A stretch of DNA of 64,000 bases, taken from NCBI GenBank assembly GCA_963800395.1, contig CAWDBD010000014.1, positions 456,757-520,756 on the forward strand, given 5' to 3'. How positions within the stretch are numbered: position 1 is the stretch's first letter; each line of letters opens with the position of its first letter. This document shows, in pieces, positions 47,834 through 56,335 of this stretch. The notes under the pieces are model-generated. The model had not been told where the DNA came from and searched no databases. It saw only the letters and a list, made by a program, of their open reading frames with translations. The position numbers and the translations under genes were made by a program. Source of the DNA: DASSBG01 sp963800395 (GTDB lineage Bacteria; Pseudomonadota; Gammaproteobacteria; Xanthomonadales; Rhodanobacteraceae).

Positions 47834-49498
47834 TCAGCCGCCGGATGATTGCGATTCAACACGGCTGGCCGTCTGATCCCGACCTGCCTGATGCAGGATC
47901 AGCGCGTCGACCTTGCCCGACTTGTCACGCTGGAAGCGCAGTTGCGCGTCGACCACGCGGTAGAAGAAATGATCCCTGCTGCTGGCGAATACCGGAAAGG
48001 CCTGCTGGCCAGTCAGCTGCACCATGAGCTGGTCACCGTGCAGCGTCACGGTGAATGCCACGCCTGGCGCAAGCGTGTACCGGCCGACATATTCGGCGAG
48101 GACGGCGGGTTGCAGCTTGACCTCCTTTTGCGAGGGCTCCGCGCTGGCGGCCTGCTCGCTGATGCGCGGAGCCGGCCGGTCGCCATTCTGATGCAGGATC
48201 AGTTCATTCACCTTGCCCGCATCGTTGCGCTTGAAACTGATGCTGATGCCGGCGACGTTGGCGAAGAATTCGTCTGCTGCTGAAGCGAAGATGGGAAATG
48301 CGTCCTGACCGCTGGCCTGGGCGTAGAGCTGGTCCTGCTTGCGGAACACGCGCAGGTCGAAGCCCGGCGCCAGCCGGTAGCTGCCGGCATACTGGTCAAG
48401 CGCGGCGGCGGGAAGCTGCATGCGCTTCCTGGCGGGAGCCAGGCTGGCCTCCGGCACCAGTGCAGCGAAGCCCAGGTCATCCACCGATTTCTGCACATTG
48501 GTCAGTATCACCACCCCTTTGCGATGGTCGGCTGTGAAGCCGATGAAGCTGGCGTAGCCGCCGGTCATGCCGTTGTGCCAGACCACATCGGCAGAAGAGA
48601 AATGCCGTGTCATCCAGATCAGACCGATGCGCTCATCGGCCGAGACCTTCTCGCGCGGCTCTTGCGCCATGCTCATCGCCGCATGCAGTGGTGTGTTCAG
48701 CGTGCCCATGTTGGCCTGCAGGTAACGCAGCATGTCATGGCCGGTGCTGAGAATCGCGCCGGCTCCAGCCAGGGCCTGGAAATGCCAGTTGCCGACGGGC
48801 TGGCCGCCGTGGTCGTGTCCGACGGCAAGGTGCTGCTTCATGGCATCGCTCATGTCGACGCCGGTCATGCGCATGCCCAGCGGCCTGAATATGCGCTGTT
48901 CCAGCAACTGCGGGTAGGTCATTCCTGACCGCCGGGCCAGCGCGTAGCCGAGAAGCCCCACCCCGAGATTGGAATACTCGTAGTGGCTGCCCGGTTCATG
49001 CGCTGGCGTGTAGCCGGCAAGAAAATGGCGCAGTTGATCCGCGCCGTAGTCGGCATACGGATCAGCGGTATTGGCCGGCGCCAGGTTGCCGGGCAGACGC
49101 GGCAGTCCCGAATGCTGCGTGGCCAGGCTGCCGAGGCTGATCGGCTTGTTCTGATGCGCGTGGAAAGTGAATTCCGGCAGCAGCTCGGCGACCGGGGTTT
49201 CCAGCTTCAGCTCTCCGGCTTGCACCGCCTGCGCCAGCAGGGTCGCGGTGAATGTCTTGGTCACCGAGCCGATCTCGAACACGGTACCTGCATCAGGCTG
49301 TTGGCCGTTCGCCAGCGTGCCGAAGGCGTAGATGTGGCTGCGCTTGCCATCGACCACCGCCATGACCACAGCCGGGTATTCATTGGCCTCGATCCGCGAC
49401 TGAAGATTCGTTTCAACGCGCTCCGGCAGCAGGTCCGGCAGGCCGCCGGCAGTTGCGGCGAACGGCAGCAGTGCGATCAGGGCGATCAGGATTCTCAT
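47834..49498 (-). CDS. Serine hydrolase of the class C beta-lactamase family with two C-terminal DUF3471-like domains
   Basis: An exported beta-lactamase-fold hydrolase, 554 residues, with a signal peptide (MRILIALIALLPFAATAGG). The catalytic motifs are Ser78-x-x-Lys81 in IGSVTKTFTATLL, Tyr175-x-Asn177 in YEYSNLGVGLLGYA, and HNGMTGGYAS in place of KTG. Two repeated beta domains follow: YAGSYRLAPGFDLRVFRK and YVGRYTLAPGVAFTVTLHGD, each with a conserved FPVFAS-type segment. Members act as peptidases, esterases or D-aminopeptidases; real beta-lactam hydrolysis is not implied. It overlaps the upstream membrane protein gene by four bases, so it belongs to the sigma-factor operon. Confidence 0.88.
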   Translation of the reverse strand: MRILIALIALLPFAATAGGLPDLLPERVETNLQSRIEANEYPAVVMAVVDGKRSHIYAFGTLANGQQPDAGTVFEIGSVTKTFTATLLAQAVQAGELKLETPVAELLPEFTFHAHQNKPISLGSLATQHSGLPRLPGNLAPANTADPYADYGADQLRHFLAGYTPAHEPGSHYEYSNLGVGLLGYALARRSGMTYPQLLEQRIFRPLGMRMTGVDMSDAMKQHLAVGHDHGGQPVGNWHFQALAGAGAILSTGHDMLRYLQANMGTLNTPLHAAMSMAQEPREKVSADERIGLIWMTRHFSSADVVWHNGMTGGYASFIGFTADHRKGVVILTNVQKSVDDLGFAALVPEASLAPARKRMQLPAAALDQYAGSYRLAPGFDLRVFRKQDQLYAQASGQDAFPIFASAADEFFANVAGISISFKRNDAGKVNELILHQNGDRPAPRISEQAASAEPSQKEVKLQPAVLAEYVGRYTLAPGVAFTVTLHGDQLMVQLTGQQAFPVFASSRDHFFYRVVDAQLRFQRDKSGKVDALILHQAGRDQTASRVESQSSGG

Positions 49499-50106
49499 TG
49501 GATCTCTCCATCGGCATCAATGTGGCGGCGGGCCTGGTCGAGCATGCCCTTGAGTGCATCGGCGTGCGACTGCAGGCGCACGAGCATGGTACGCGGGCCG
49601 TACAGTATCCCCCAGACCCACAGGCCCGCCGTGCCCAGTATCAGGAACAGCGGAGCGCCGCCGTTCGGTGCCTGCCACGAGACTGCGAAAGCGAAGCCGA
49701 CACCAAATGGCAGCCAGAACAGCCACCGCAGGGCACGGAAGTAGCGCATTTCACTGCGTACCGCGTTCAGGCCGGCCTGCAGATGCCCGGTCATGGCGGC
49801 GTCGGCTTGCGGATGTGTCCTGCGCACGCGCCACAGACCGACGATGCAGGCAATCAGGCTCAGCGACCAGATTGCGATGGCCACGCGCATCCCCGGCCAG
49901 ACGCCACCGGGCAGCCAGGTCACGCTCGCGAGCGTGGCCAGCGCCAGGGCCAGGGCCGTGCTGCCGTAGACCCGTCGCGCCAGTGCCTGGCGTCGATAGC
50001 GATGGTCGGCATCACGTACGTCGCGGGTCAGGCGATCCAGCGTTGCGGCGCCGGCGGGAGCGGCGATATCGGCCTGCCAGGCAGATTTCAGTTGATCGAA
50101 TTGCAT
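49495..50106 (-). CDS. Membrane protein in sigma-factor operon (possible anti-sigma factor)
   Basis: A 203-residue protein with a charged N-terminal ~60 residues (QFDQLKSAWQADIA, TRDVRDADHRYRRQALARR) and two pairs of membrane helices (STALALALATLASVTWLPGG, VAIAIWSLSLIACIVGLW; ALRWLFWLPFGVGFAFAVSW, LFLILGTAGLWVWGIL). It starts inside the end of the sigma-factor gene (19-nt overlap) and overlaps the hydrolase start by four bases. Position suggests an anti-sigma factor, but no zinc-binding anti-sigma motif is seen, so this is inference only. Confidence 0.65.
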   Translation of the reverse strand: MQFDQLKSAWQADIAAPAGAATLDRLTRDVRDADHRYRRQALARRVYGSTALALALATLASVTWLPGGVWPGMRVAIAIWSLSLIACIVGLWRVRRTHPQADAAMTGHLQAGLNAVRSEMRYFRALRWLFWLPFGVGFAFAVSWQAPNGGAPLFLILGTAGLWVWGILYGPRTMLVRLQSHADALKGMLDQARRHIDADGEIQ

Positions 50107-50615
50107 GTCGTATCCTCCAGATAAGTCTGGTTGAAGCGTTGCTTGATGCGGTGCAGGCGCAAGCCCACCGCGTTTTCGTTGAGACCGGTGACTTCGGCGA
50201 TCTGCGTGTAGGAAAGGTCATCCAGCGACAGCATCAGCACCGCGCGGTCGAGCGGTGGCAGCGCGGCGAGGAAGTCCTGCAGCAGGTCGTCGGTATCGAG
50301 CGGATCCCCGGTGCTGGACGGGGTCAGCGGCATCAGGTACTCGTTCGGCATGGCCTGCGTGACCGGCCGCGCGTAACGCTTGCGCAGCTGGCCCAGTGCC
50401 GTGTTCAGGGCCACGCGGTAGACCCAGGTGGCGCGGCTGGAGCGACCGTTGAAGCCGGGCAGGGCACGCCAAACCTGCAGCAGGATGTCCTGCAGCAGGT
50501 CCTCGTGCTCGCCGGCGTGGGCATAGCTGCGGGCGATGCGCACGAGCCGACCGTGGTTTTCGCGCAGCAATTCGCGAAAGTCCTGCTCGCGAGCGTTTTC
50601 GGGTGAACGGGACAT
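50088..50615 (-). CDS. ECF-type RNA polymerase sigma factor
   Basis: A 175-residue sigma-70 family factor. Region 2 reads FRELLRENHGRLVRIARSYAHAG and the helix ILLQVWRALPGFNGRSSRATWVYRVALN; region 4 is LPPLDRAVLMLSLDDLSYTQIAEVTGLNENAVGLRLHRIKQRF, with the DNA-reading helix intact. The ATG at 50613-50615 follows AAGGA. It leads a three-gene operon (sigma, membrane protein, serine hydrolase) divergent from rarA. Confidence 0.9.
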   Translation of the reverse strand: MSRSPENAREQDFRELLRENHGRLVRIARSYAHAGEHEDLLQDILLQVWRALPGFNGRSSRATWVYRVALNTALGQLRKRYARPVTQAMPNEYLMPLTPSSTGDPLDTDDLLQDFLAALPPLDRAVLMLSLDDLSYTQIAEVTGLNENAVGLRLHRIKQRFNQTYLEDTTCNSIN

Positions 50616-50725
50616 GCATGGTCCTTGATGAGCTGAATGGGTGTTCCTGAAAGATTGGTTGCGCGCCAGGCGCCAAACTTTCAACGTCTCATGCATCCGC
50701 GCAGCCGAATGTATATGATGCCGCC

Positions 50726-52063
50726 ATGGTGCAGCGCAGAACACCTTCCACATCGGAGCTCTTTTCCGAGCACGAGGCCCTCAAGCCCCTGGCGGAGCGC
50801 ATGCGGCCGGCATCGCTGGACGAGATTGTCGGGCAGGATCGGCTGATGGCGCCTGATGCCGCCTTGCGGCGGGCGCTGGAAGAGGGGCGCGTGCATTCGA
50901 TGGTCCTGTGGGGGCCGCCCGGCTGCGGCAAGACCACATTGGCCTTGCTGGTGGCCAAATATGCGGATGCGCAATTTCGTGCCATATCGGCGGTACTTTC
51001 CGGCCTGGCTGATGTGCGCAAGGCGCTGGCGGAGGCGGAAGTCAATTTCGCACAGGGCATCCGCACGGTACTGTTTGTCGACGAAGTGCACCGCTTCAAC
51101 AAGGCCCAGCAGGATGCCTTTCTGCCGCATATCGAGAAGGGCGTGATCCTGTTCATCGGCGCCACCACCGAGAACCCGTCCTTCGAGCTGAATTCGGCGC
51201 TGCTGTCGCGCTGCCGCGTGCATGTGATGGAAGCCGTGGGTCGCGACGCGATCGTGCATGCCCTGAAGCGTGCCCTGAGCGATGGCGAACGTGGCCTGGG
51301 CGACCAGGGCCTGGAAGTTGATGAGGCCGCCTTGCAACTGATTGCGCAAGCCGCCGACGGTGATGTACGCCGCGGCCTGACACTGCTGGAGATCGCCGCC
51401 GAACTGGCCGAGGACGGGCACATTGATCAGGCCACGCTTGACCAGGTGCTGGCCGACCGCACGCGCCGCTTTGACAAGGGCGGCGAGCAGTTCTACGACC
51501 AGATATCGGCGCTGCACAAGTCGGTGCGCAGTTCCGATCCGGATGCAGCGGTGTACTGGCTCACGCGCATGCTCGATGGCGGTTGCGACCGGTCCTATCT
51601 CGCACGGCGCCTGACCCGGATGGCGGTGGAGGATATCGGCCTGGCCGATCCGCGCGCCTGGCAGATGGCGCTCAATGCCTGGGATACCTACGAGCGCCTG
51701 GGCTCGCCCGAGGGTGAACTGGGACTGGCGCAGCTGGCCATCTATCTGGCGATGGCGCCCAAGAGCAACGCAGCCTACATGGCCTACAACCAGGCCCGTG
51801 CCACGATCCGCGAGCACGGCACACTGGAAGTGCCGATGCATCTGCGCAATGCGCCGACCAAACTGATGAAGGGCCTGGGCTACGGCAAGGGCTATCAATA
51901 TGACCATGATGCCGATGGCGGCGTTGCCCTGGATCAGCAGTGCCTGCCGGACGATCTGGCCGCCACCGTGTTCTACCAGCCGGTGGCGCGCGGCATGGAA
52001 ATCAAGCTGAAGGAAAAGCTGGATGCGCTGCGCGCTGCGCGCAACAAGGCGCGTGGCAAATAA
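50726..52063 (+). CDS. rarA: Replication-associated recombination protein RarA (MgsA)
   Basis: A AAA+ ATPase acting at stalled replication forks, 445 residues. It has the start LAERMRPASLDEIVGQDRLM, Walker A LWGPPGCGKTTLALLVA, Walker B TVLFVDEVHRFNKAQQDAFL and sensor 1 IGATTENPSFELNSALLSRC. The C-terminal tetramerisation domain includes RMAVEDIGLADPRAWQMAL, APKSNAAYMAYN and PMHLRNAPTKLMKGLGYGKGY. It normally follows lolA; here a 3.6-kb block intervenes. Confidence 0.95.
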   Translation: MVQRRTPSTSELFSEHEALKPLAERMRPASLDEIVGQDRLMAPDAALRRALEEGRVHSMVLWGPPGCGKTTLALLVAKYADAQFRAISAVLSGLADVRKALAEAEVNFAQGIRTVLFVDEVHRFNKAQQDAFLPHIEKGVILFIGATTENPSFELNSALLSRCRVHVMEAVGRDAIVHALKRALSDGERGLGDQGLEVDEAALQLIAQAADGDVRRGLTLLEIAAELAEDGHIDQATLDQVLADRTRRFDKGGEQFYDQISALHKSVRSSDPDAAVYWLTRMLDGGCDRSYLARRLTRMAVEDIGLADPRAWQMALNAWDTYERLGSPEGELGLAQLAIYLAMAPKSNAAYMAYNQARATIREHGTLEVPMHLRNAPTKLMKGLGYGKGYQYDHDADGGVALDQQCLPDDLAATVFYQPVARGMEIKLKEKLDALRAARNKARGK

Positions 52064-52129
52064 CCGGTTCATCGCATGTGCCGTGGCGCTGCGCCCCGGC
52101 AGACATGCGCTGTGTCCGGGGGCAGGCAC

Positions 52130-53329
52130 GTGAGGGCCGGCGTTCGTGCCGTGCGCGCCTTGCCGCGCACGGTCTGGCTGCTGGGGCTGGTCAGCCTTTT
52201 CAACGATGCCGCCAGCGACATGGTCTACCCGCTGGTACCGCTTTACCTGACCGCGGTGCTGATGGCGGGCCCGCGCACGCTGGGGCTGATCGAGGGCCTG
52301 GTCGAGGCAGCCAGCAGCCTGCTCAAGCTGGCCGCCGGCGTGCTGTCCGACCGCACCCGGCACATGCGCCGCTGGGTCATCGCCGGATATGCGGTGTCCG
52401 GACTGTCGCGGCCCTTGCTCAGCCTGGCCCGCAGCGGCCCGGGCGTGTTCGTGGTGCGCCTGCTGGACCGGGTCGGCAAGGGGGTGCGCTCGGCGCCGCG
52501 TGATGCACTGCTGAGCGCCAGGGTGGTGCCGAACTCGCGGGGGCTGGCATTCGGCCTGCATCGCGCGATGGACAATACCGGCGCGGTCGTGGGGCCGCTG
52601 CTGGCGGCGGCACTGCTGACCGCGGGATTCAGCCTGCGGCAGATCTTCCTGGCCTCGCTGCTTCCGGCCATGGTGGCCGTGGGGCTGGCCCTGGCCATCG
52701 ACAAGACCCCCGTCGAAGCGGCCGTGGCGCCGAGGCCGATGCGCTGGACGCTGGCGGGACTCTCGCCCGCCCTGCGCCGCTACCTGCTGGCGCTGGCGCT
52801 GTTCACGCTGGGCAATGCCTCGAACATGTTCCTGCTGCTGCGCGCCCAGGACCTGGGCACGTCGGCAGAACGCATCATGCTGATGTGGGCATTGTTTTCC
52901 GGCACTGCAGCGCTGCTGTCCACGCCGCTGTCGGCCCTGTCCGACCGCTTCGGACGCGTGCGTGTGCTGGGGACGGCCTGGAGCGCCTATGCGGTGGTCT
53001 ATCTGGTGCTGGGGTTGCTGCCCGGCGCCGGGTGGGCGCTGTGGCTGTCCTTTGCGATATACGGTGCGGTGATGGCAGCGCTGGAAGGCACCGAGCGGGC
53101 GCTTGTGGCCGATCTGGTCCAGCAGGGCCAGGCCGGAACGGCGTTCGGCTGGTACAACCTCGTCAGCGGCCTGATGCTGCTGCCGGCATCGTGGCTGTTC
53201 GGCACGCTGTGGCAGATGGGGTCGCCGCTGCTGGCATTCACATTTGGCGCCGCTTGCGCGGCGGCAGCGGCGCTGCTGCTGTTCAAGGGCGTGCATGAGC
53301 CCGAGAACGATTCGCACGAGGCACAGTGA
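52130..53329 (+). CDS. Major facilitator superfamily transporter
   Basis: A 399-residue MFS protein with twelve predicted helices. It begins PRTVWLLGLVSLFNDAASDM, with LVPLYLTAVLMAGPRTLGLIEGLVEAASS, then the MFS loop 2-3 motif KLAAGVLSDRTRHMRRWVIAG and loop 8-9 SALSDRFGRVRVLG. The RVGKGVRSAPRDALLS motif after helix 4 is typical of a subfamily of uncharacterised proteobacterial exporters. The GTG at 52130 gives the family N-terminus. The substrate is unknown. Confidence 0.88.
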   Translation: MRAGVRAVRALPRTVWLLGLVSLFNDAASDMVYPLVPLYLTAVLMAGPRTLGLIEGLVEAASSLLKLAAGVLSDRTRHMRRWVIAGYAVSGLSRPLLSLARSGPGVFVVRLLDRVGKGVRSAPRDALLSARVVPNSRGLAFGLHRAMDNTGAVVGPLLAAALLTAGFSLRQIFLASLLPAMVAVGLALAIDKTPVEAAVAPRPMRWTLAGLSPALRRYLLALALFTLGNASNMFLLLRAQDLGTSAERIMLMWALFSGTAALLSTPLSALSDRFGRVRVLGTAWSAYAVVYLVLGLLPGAGWALWLSFAIYGAVMAALEGTERALVADLVQQGQAGTAFGWYNLVSGLMLLPASWLFGTLWQMGSPLLAFTFGAACAAAAALLLFKGVHEPENDSHEAQ

Positions 53330-53447
53330 GCAGCCTGAGTGAAGGTGCCATCCGCTTGCTGGTGACCAGGAATTGAATTCGCCAGGCGGCGTGACGCGTG
53401 ATCAGGGTTGAACGGTTCCGTGTACGGGATGCACCGTACAGTGCGCG

Positions 53448-54473
53448 TCACCGAAGGAATGACAATCGCATGTCCTGCATCCACTCGGGGACCGGGATGC
53501 CCTTGTCGCGCAGGAACGGCGGATTGAAAAGCTTCTTCGGATAGCGCGTGCCCGAGTCGCACAGGATCGTGACGATCACGTGTCCCGGTCCCAGTTCACG
53601 CGCCAGACGCATGGCGCCGGCCACGTTGACGCCGCTGGATCCGCCCAGGCACAGGCCTTCCTCGTGCAGCAGGGCATGCACCAGGGGCACCGATTCCTGG
53701 TCCTCGATGGTCCAGGCACGGTCGATCGGCGCACCCTCGAAGTTGGCGGTGATGCGGCTGGAACCGATGCCCTCGCTGATGGAGTTGCCTTCGGCCTTCA
53801 GTTCGCCATGATTGATGTAGTGGGCCAGGGCTGATCCGGCCGGATCGGCCAGGCCAATGCGTATCCGTTCATCCCGCGCCTTCAGTGCCCGGCCGACGCC
53901 GGCGATGGTACCGCCGGTACCACTGGCGCAGACGAAGCCGTCCGCGCGGCCATCGGTCTGCTGCCAGATTTCCGGGCCCGTGCTGGCTTCGTGCCAGTCA
54001 CGATTGGCGGTGTTGTCGAACTGGTTGGCGAACCAGGCGCTGCCGGGGTCGTCGGAATTCATCTGTTCGCACAGCTGCCGCGCGACATGCACGAAATGTC
54101 CGGGGTCCTTGAATGACGCCGCCGGGACCAGGCGGACTTCGGCGCCGGTCATGCGCAGAGCGTCGATCTTCTCGGCGCTCTGGGTCTCGGGCATCACGAT
54201 GATGGTGCGGTAGCCGCGGCTGGCGCCCAGCAGGGCCAGGCCGATGCCGGTATTGCCCGCGGTGCCCTCGATCAGGGTGCCGCCAGGCCTGAGCAGCCCG
54301 CGGTGCTCGGCATCATTCAGCATGCCCAGCGCCGTTCGGTCCTTGACCGAACCGCCCGGGTTGAGCCATTCGGCCTTGCCCAGGATCTCGCAGCCCGTGG
54401 CCTCGCTGGCGCGACGCAGGCGTATCAGCGGGGTGTGGCCGATGGTTGCGGCAAAGTTCTCATTTACTTGCAT
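53448..54473 (-). CDS. cysK: Cysteine synthase A (O-acetylserine sulfhydrylase)
   Basis: A PLP enzyme converting O-acetylserine and sulfide to cysteine. It has the N-terminal IGHTPLIRLRRASEATGCEI, the PLP lysine at residue 44 in WLNPGGSVKDRTALGM, the substrate loop IEGTAGNTGIGLALLG and the phosphate-binding ASGTGGTIAGVGRALK. The tail VTILCDSGTRYPKKLFNP is a cysteine-synthase feature. At 341 residues it is slightly long. Along with the CBS/lyase pair at 9-12 kb it gives the cell both direct and reverse-transsulfuration routes to cysteine. Confidence 0.92.
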   Translation of the reverse strand: MQVNENFAATIGHTPLIRLRRASEATGCEILGKAEWLNPGGSVKDRTALGMLNDAEHRGLLRPGGTLIEGTAGNTGIGLALLGASRGYRTIIVMPETQSAEKIDALRMTGAEVRLVPAASFKDPGHFVHVARQLCEQMNSDDPGSAWFANQFDNTANRDWHEASTGPEIWQQTDGRADGFVCASGTGGTIAGVGRALKARDERIRIGLADPAGSALAHYINHGELKAEGNSISEGIGSSRITANFEGAPIDRAWTIEDQESVPLVHALLHEEGLCLGGSSGVNVAGAMRLARELGPGHVIVTILCDSGTRYPKKLFNPPFLRDKGIPVPEWMQDMRLSFLR

Positions 54474-54553
54474 GGTGAAACCCGAGTGTTTGTGATGGCC
54501 AGAGCGGCTTGCGGCGGACGCGCGCTGCGCCCGCCGCCTCGGAATGGCCCGGT

Positions 54554-55189
54554 TCAGGCCTTGTCGGCAGGGATCAGACGCAAGTAGGGTTTGAGCGTCT
54601 GCCAGCCGTCCGGATAGCGCTCGCGTGCCTGCTCGTCAGTGACCGAGGGGGCAATGATCACATCTTCGCCCGGCCGCCAGTCCACCGGCGTGGTCAGCTG
54701 CTTGCCGTCCGTGAGTTGCAGCGAATCCAGTACCCGCAGGATTTCGTCCACATTGCGGCCGGCGCTGGGTGGATAGGTCAAAGTCAGGCGCACCTTCTTG
54801 TCCGGGTCGATGATGAAAACCGAGCGTACCGTCAGCTTGGCATCGGCCTTGGGATGGAACATGCCGTACTGCTTGGCGATCGCCAGCTCGGGATCAGCAA
54901 GTAGCGGGTAGTTCAGGGCGGTTCCACCGACATCCTTGATGTCAGCAACCCATTTGCGGTGATCCTCGACCGAGTCGACCGACAGCCCCAGCAGCAGGGT
55001 ATTGCGTCGGGTGAATTCGTCCTTGCGGCGCGCAAACGCGCCCAGCTCGGTCGTGCATACCGGAGTGAAGTCCTTGGGGTGGGAGAAGAACACCACCCAG
55101 TGCGAACCGGCCCATTGGTGGAAGTTGATCGTGCCTTCGGTGGATTCGGCGGTGAAATCGGGGGCAGTTTCGCCCAGTTGCAAGCTCAT
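54554..55189 (-). CDS. 1-Cys peroxiredoxin (Prx6 family)
   Basis: A 211-residue thiol peroxidase. The peroxidatic cysteine is Cys45 in HPKDFTPVCTTELGAFARR, and the Prx6-type signatures DSVEDHRKWVADIKD, YPLLADPELAIAKQYGM and RLTLTYPPSAGRNVDEILRV follow, with the extended C-terminus WRPGEDVIIAPSVTDEQAR. No resolving cysteine is evident, hence 1-Cys type. Start at 55187-55189 (MSLQLGETAPDF). The gap to the divergent desaturase gene holds a striking palindrome. Confidence 0.93.
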   Translation of the reverse strand: MSLQLGETAPDFTAESTEGTINFHQWAGSHWVVFFSHPKDFTPVCTTELGAFARRKDEFTRRNTLLLGLSVDSVEDHRKWVADIKDVGGTALNYPLLADPELAIAKQYGMFHPKADAKLTVRSVFIIDPDKKVRLTLTYPPSAGRNVDEILRVLDSLQLTDGKQLTTPVDWRPGEDVIIAPSVTDEQARERYPDGWQTLKPYLRLIPADKA

Positions 55190-55536
55190 GGTGTGACCTC
55201 TCGTGACAATTGGATGGGGGGATGACAAAGCCTACGCCTGTGCACCACCCTGAATGCTGAACGTGCATCGGTCCTGTTCGCGGGTCGTCGGACCCGACAT
55301 GGACAATGAAGCAGTATTCAGGCTGGTGCATTCGCGCAAGATTAATATCATATAGACGTCTATACGTCTATACCGTATTTCTCCAATGCGCCTTGAACAG
55401 TGCTCCAAAAAAGGCAACTTGTCAGTGGCGCTTTGCCTGGCAATGCATCGTTGCTGTCACGTGCTGGTCGTTGCCGCTGCAGGCCGGGCAGAACGAATGC
55501 GTGTGGCAGAGCGCCGGCTCGGGCACAATAGCCTGC
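55190..55536. other. Intergenic region upstream of the desaturase-type gene
   Basis: No gene. It holds the divergent promoters of the peroxiredoxin and desaturase-type genes and the 14-bp palindrome described separately. From about 55490 the bases preceding the ATG (AGCGCCGGCTCGGGCACAAT) look like an ordinary leader. Confidence 0.5.
55350..55373. promoter_or_regulatory. Overlapping TAGACGTCTA palindromes (candidate repressor operator)
   Basis: TATAGACGTCTATA at 55351-55364 is a perfect 14-bp palindrome, and the sequence runs on as CGTCTATACC, so the 8-mers AGACGTCT and ATACGTCT stand in tandem. Tandem AGACGTCT-like 8-mers are the known Met box of MetJ. The AT-rich context upstream (ATTAATATCA) is unusual for this genome and suggests a promoter. 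The regulator is unknown. Confidence 0.55.
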
Positions 55537-56322
55537 ATGAGCGAAGCACTTGTCCGTCTGCTGATATTCGTTGCCCTGGCGACATTGCTCGCACTGGCCG
55601 AGTGGCGCTGGCCACGACATCGTGCGCCAGCCAACAGGGCGAGGCGCTGGCCGGTCAATCTCGGCCTCGGGTTGCTGAATACCGTATGTCTGCGCCTGCT
55701 GGCCCCGGTACTTGCCTATGTCATGGCGATCTGGGCAAGGCAGCACGGTGTCGGCATGTTCAACCTGCTGTCCGTGCCTGCGTGGCTGGCCGTGGCCGTC
55801 AGCATGCTGCTGCTGGACATGGCCATCTACTGGCAGCATCGCATCCTGCACCGGGTCGGCTGGTTGTGGCGCTTGCACCGTGTGCATCACACCGATGTGG
55901 CCCTGGATGTCAGCTCGGGGCTGCGCTTTCACCCAATGGAAATCGTGCTGTCCCTGGGTGTCAAGGTGGCGGTTGTACTGGCGCTGGGCGCACCGCCCGT
56001 TGCCGTGCTGGCATTCGAGATCCTGCTCAGCAGTTTTTCCCTGTTCACGCACACCAATCTGGCGATTCCTGTACGTGCGGATCGTCCGCTGCGCTGGCTG
56101 ATAGTCACCCCGGACATGCACCGTATCCACCATTCAGTGCTGCGTGAGGAACACGACAGCAACTTCGGTTTCAACGCCTCCTGGTGGGATCGCCTGTTCG
56201 GCAGCTACCGGGACCAACCGCGCCAGCCGCAAGCCGAATTGCGGCTTGGGCTCGAGCAGTTCAGGCAAGCATCGGAGCAGCGTTTTCCTGCCCTGCTGAT
56301 GCAGCCATTTGCAAGGCAGTAG
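55537..56322 (+). CDS. Sterol desaturase / fatty acid hydroxylase family protein
   Basis: A 261-residue di-iron membrane oxygenase. The histidine clusters are HRILHRVGWLWRLHRVHHTD, and MHRIHHSVLREEHDSNFGF, with a further His in FSLFTHTNLA; these ligate the di-iron centre in the FA_hydroxylase family. Three to four N-terminal helices anchor it (VRLLIFVALATLLALAEW, LLNTVCLRLLAPVLAYVMAI). The ATG at 55537 gives a family-like N-terminus. Substrates in bacteria include lipids, hopanoids or carotenoids; no neighbour points to one. Confidence 0.85.
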   Translation: MSEALVRLLIFVALATLLALAEWRWPRHRAPANRARRWPVNLGLGLLNTVCLRLLAPVLAYVMAIWARQHGVGMFNLLSVPAWLAVAVSMLLLDMAIYWQHRILHRVGWLWRLHRVHHTDVALDVSSGLRFHPMEIVLSLGVKVAVVLALGAPPVAVLAFEILLSSFSLFTHTNLAIPVRADRPLRWLIVTPDMHRIHHSVLREEHDSNFGFNASWWDRLFGSYRDQPRQPQAELRLGLEQFRQASEQRFPALLMQPFARQ

Positions 56323-56335
56323 ATGCGCGATTGGC

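Noticed and set aside
50681..53317. 878-codon open frame on the minus strand
   Set aside because: Antisense to rarA and the MFS gene; rich in Gln/His/Arg as expected from GC-rich shadow frames.
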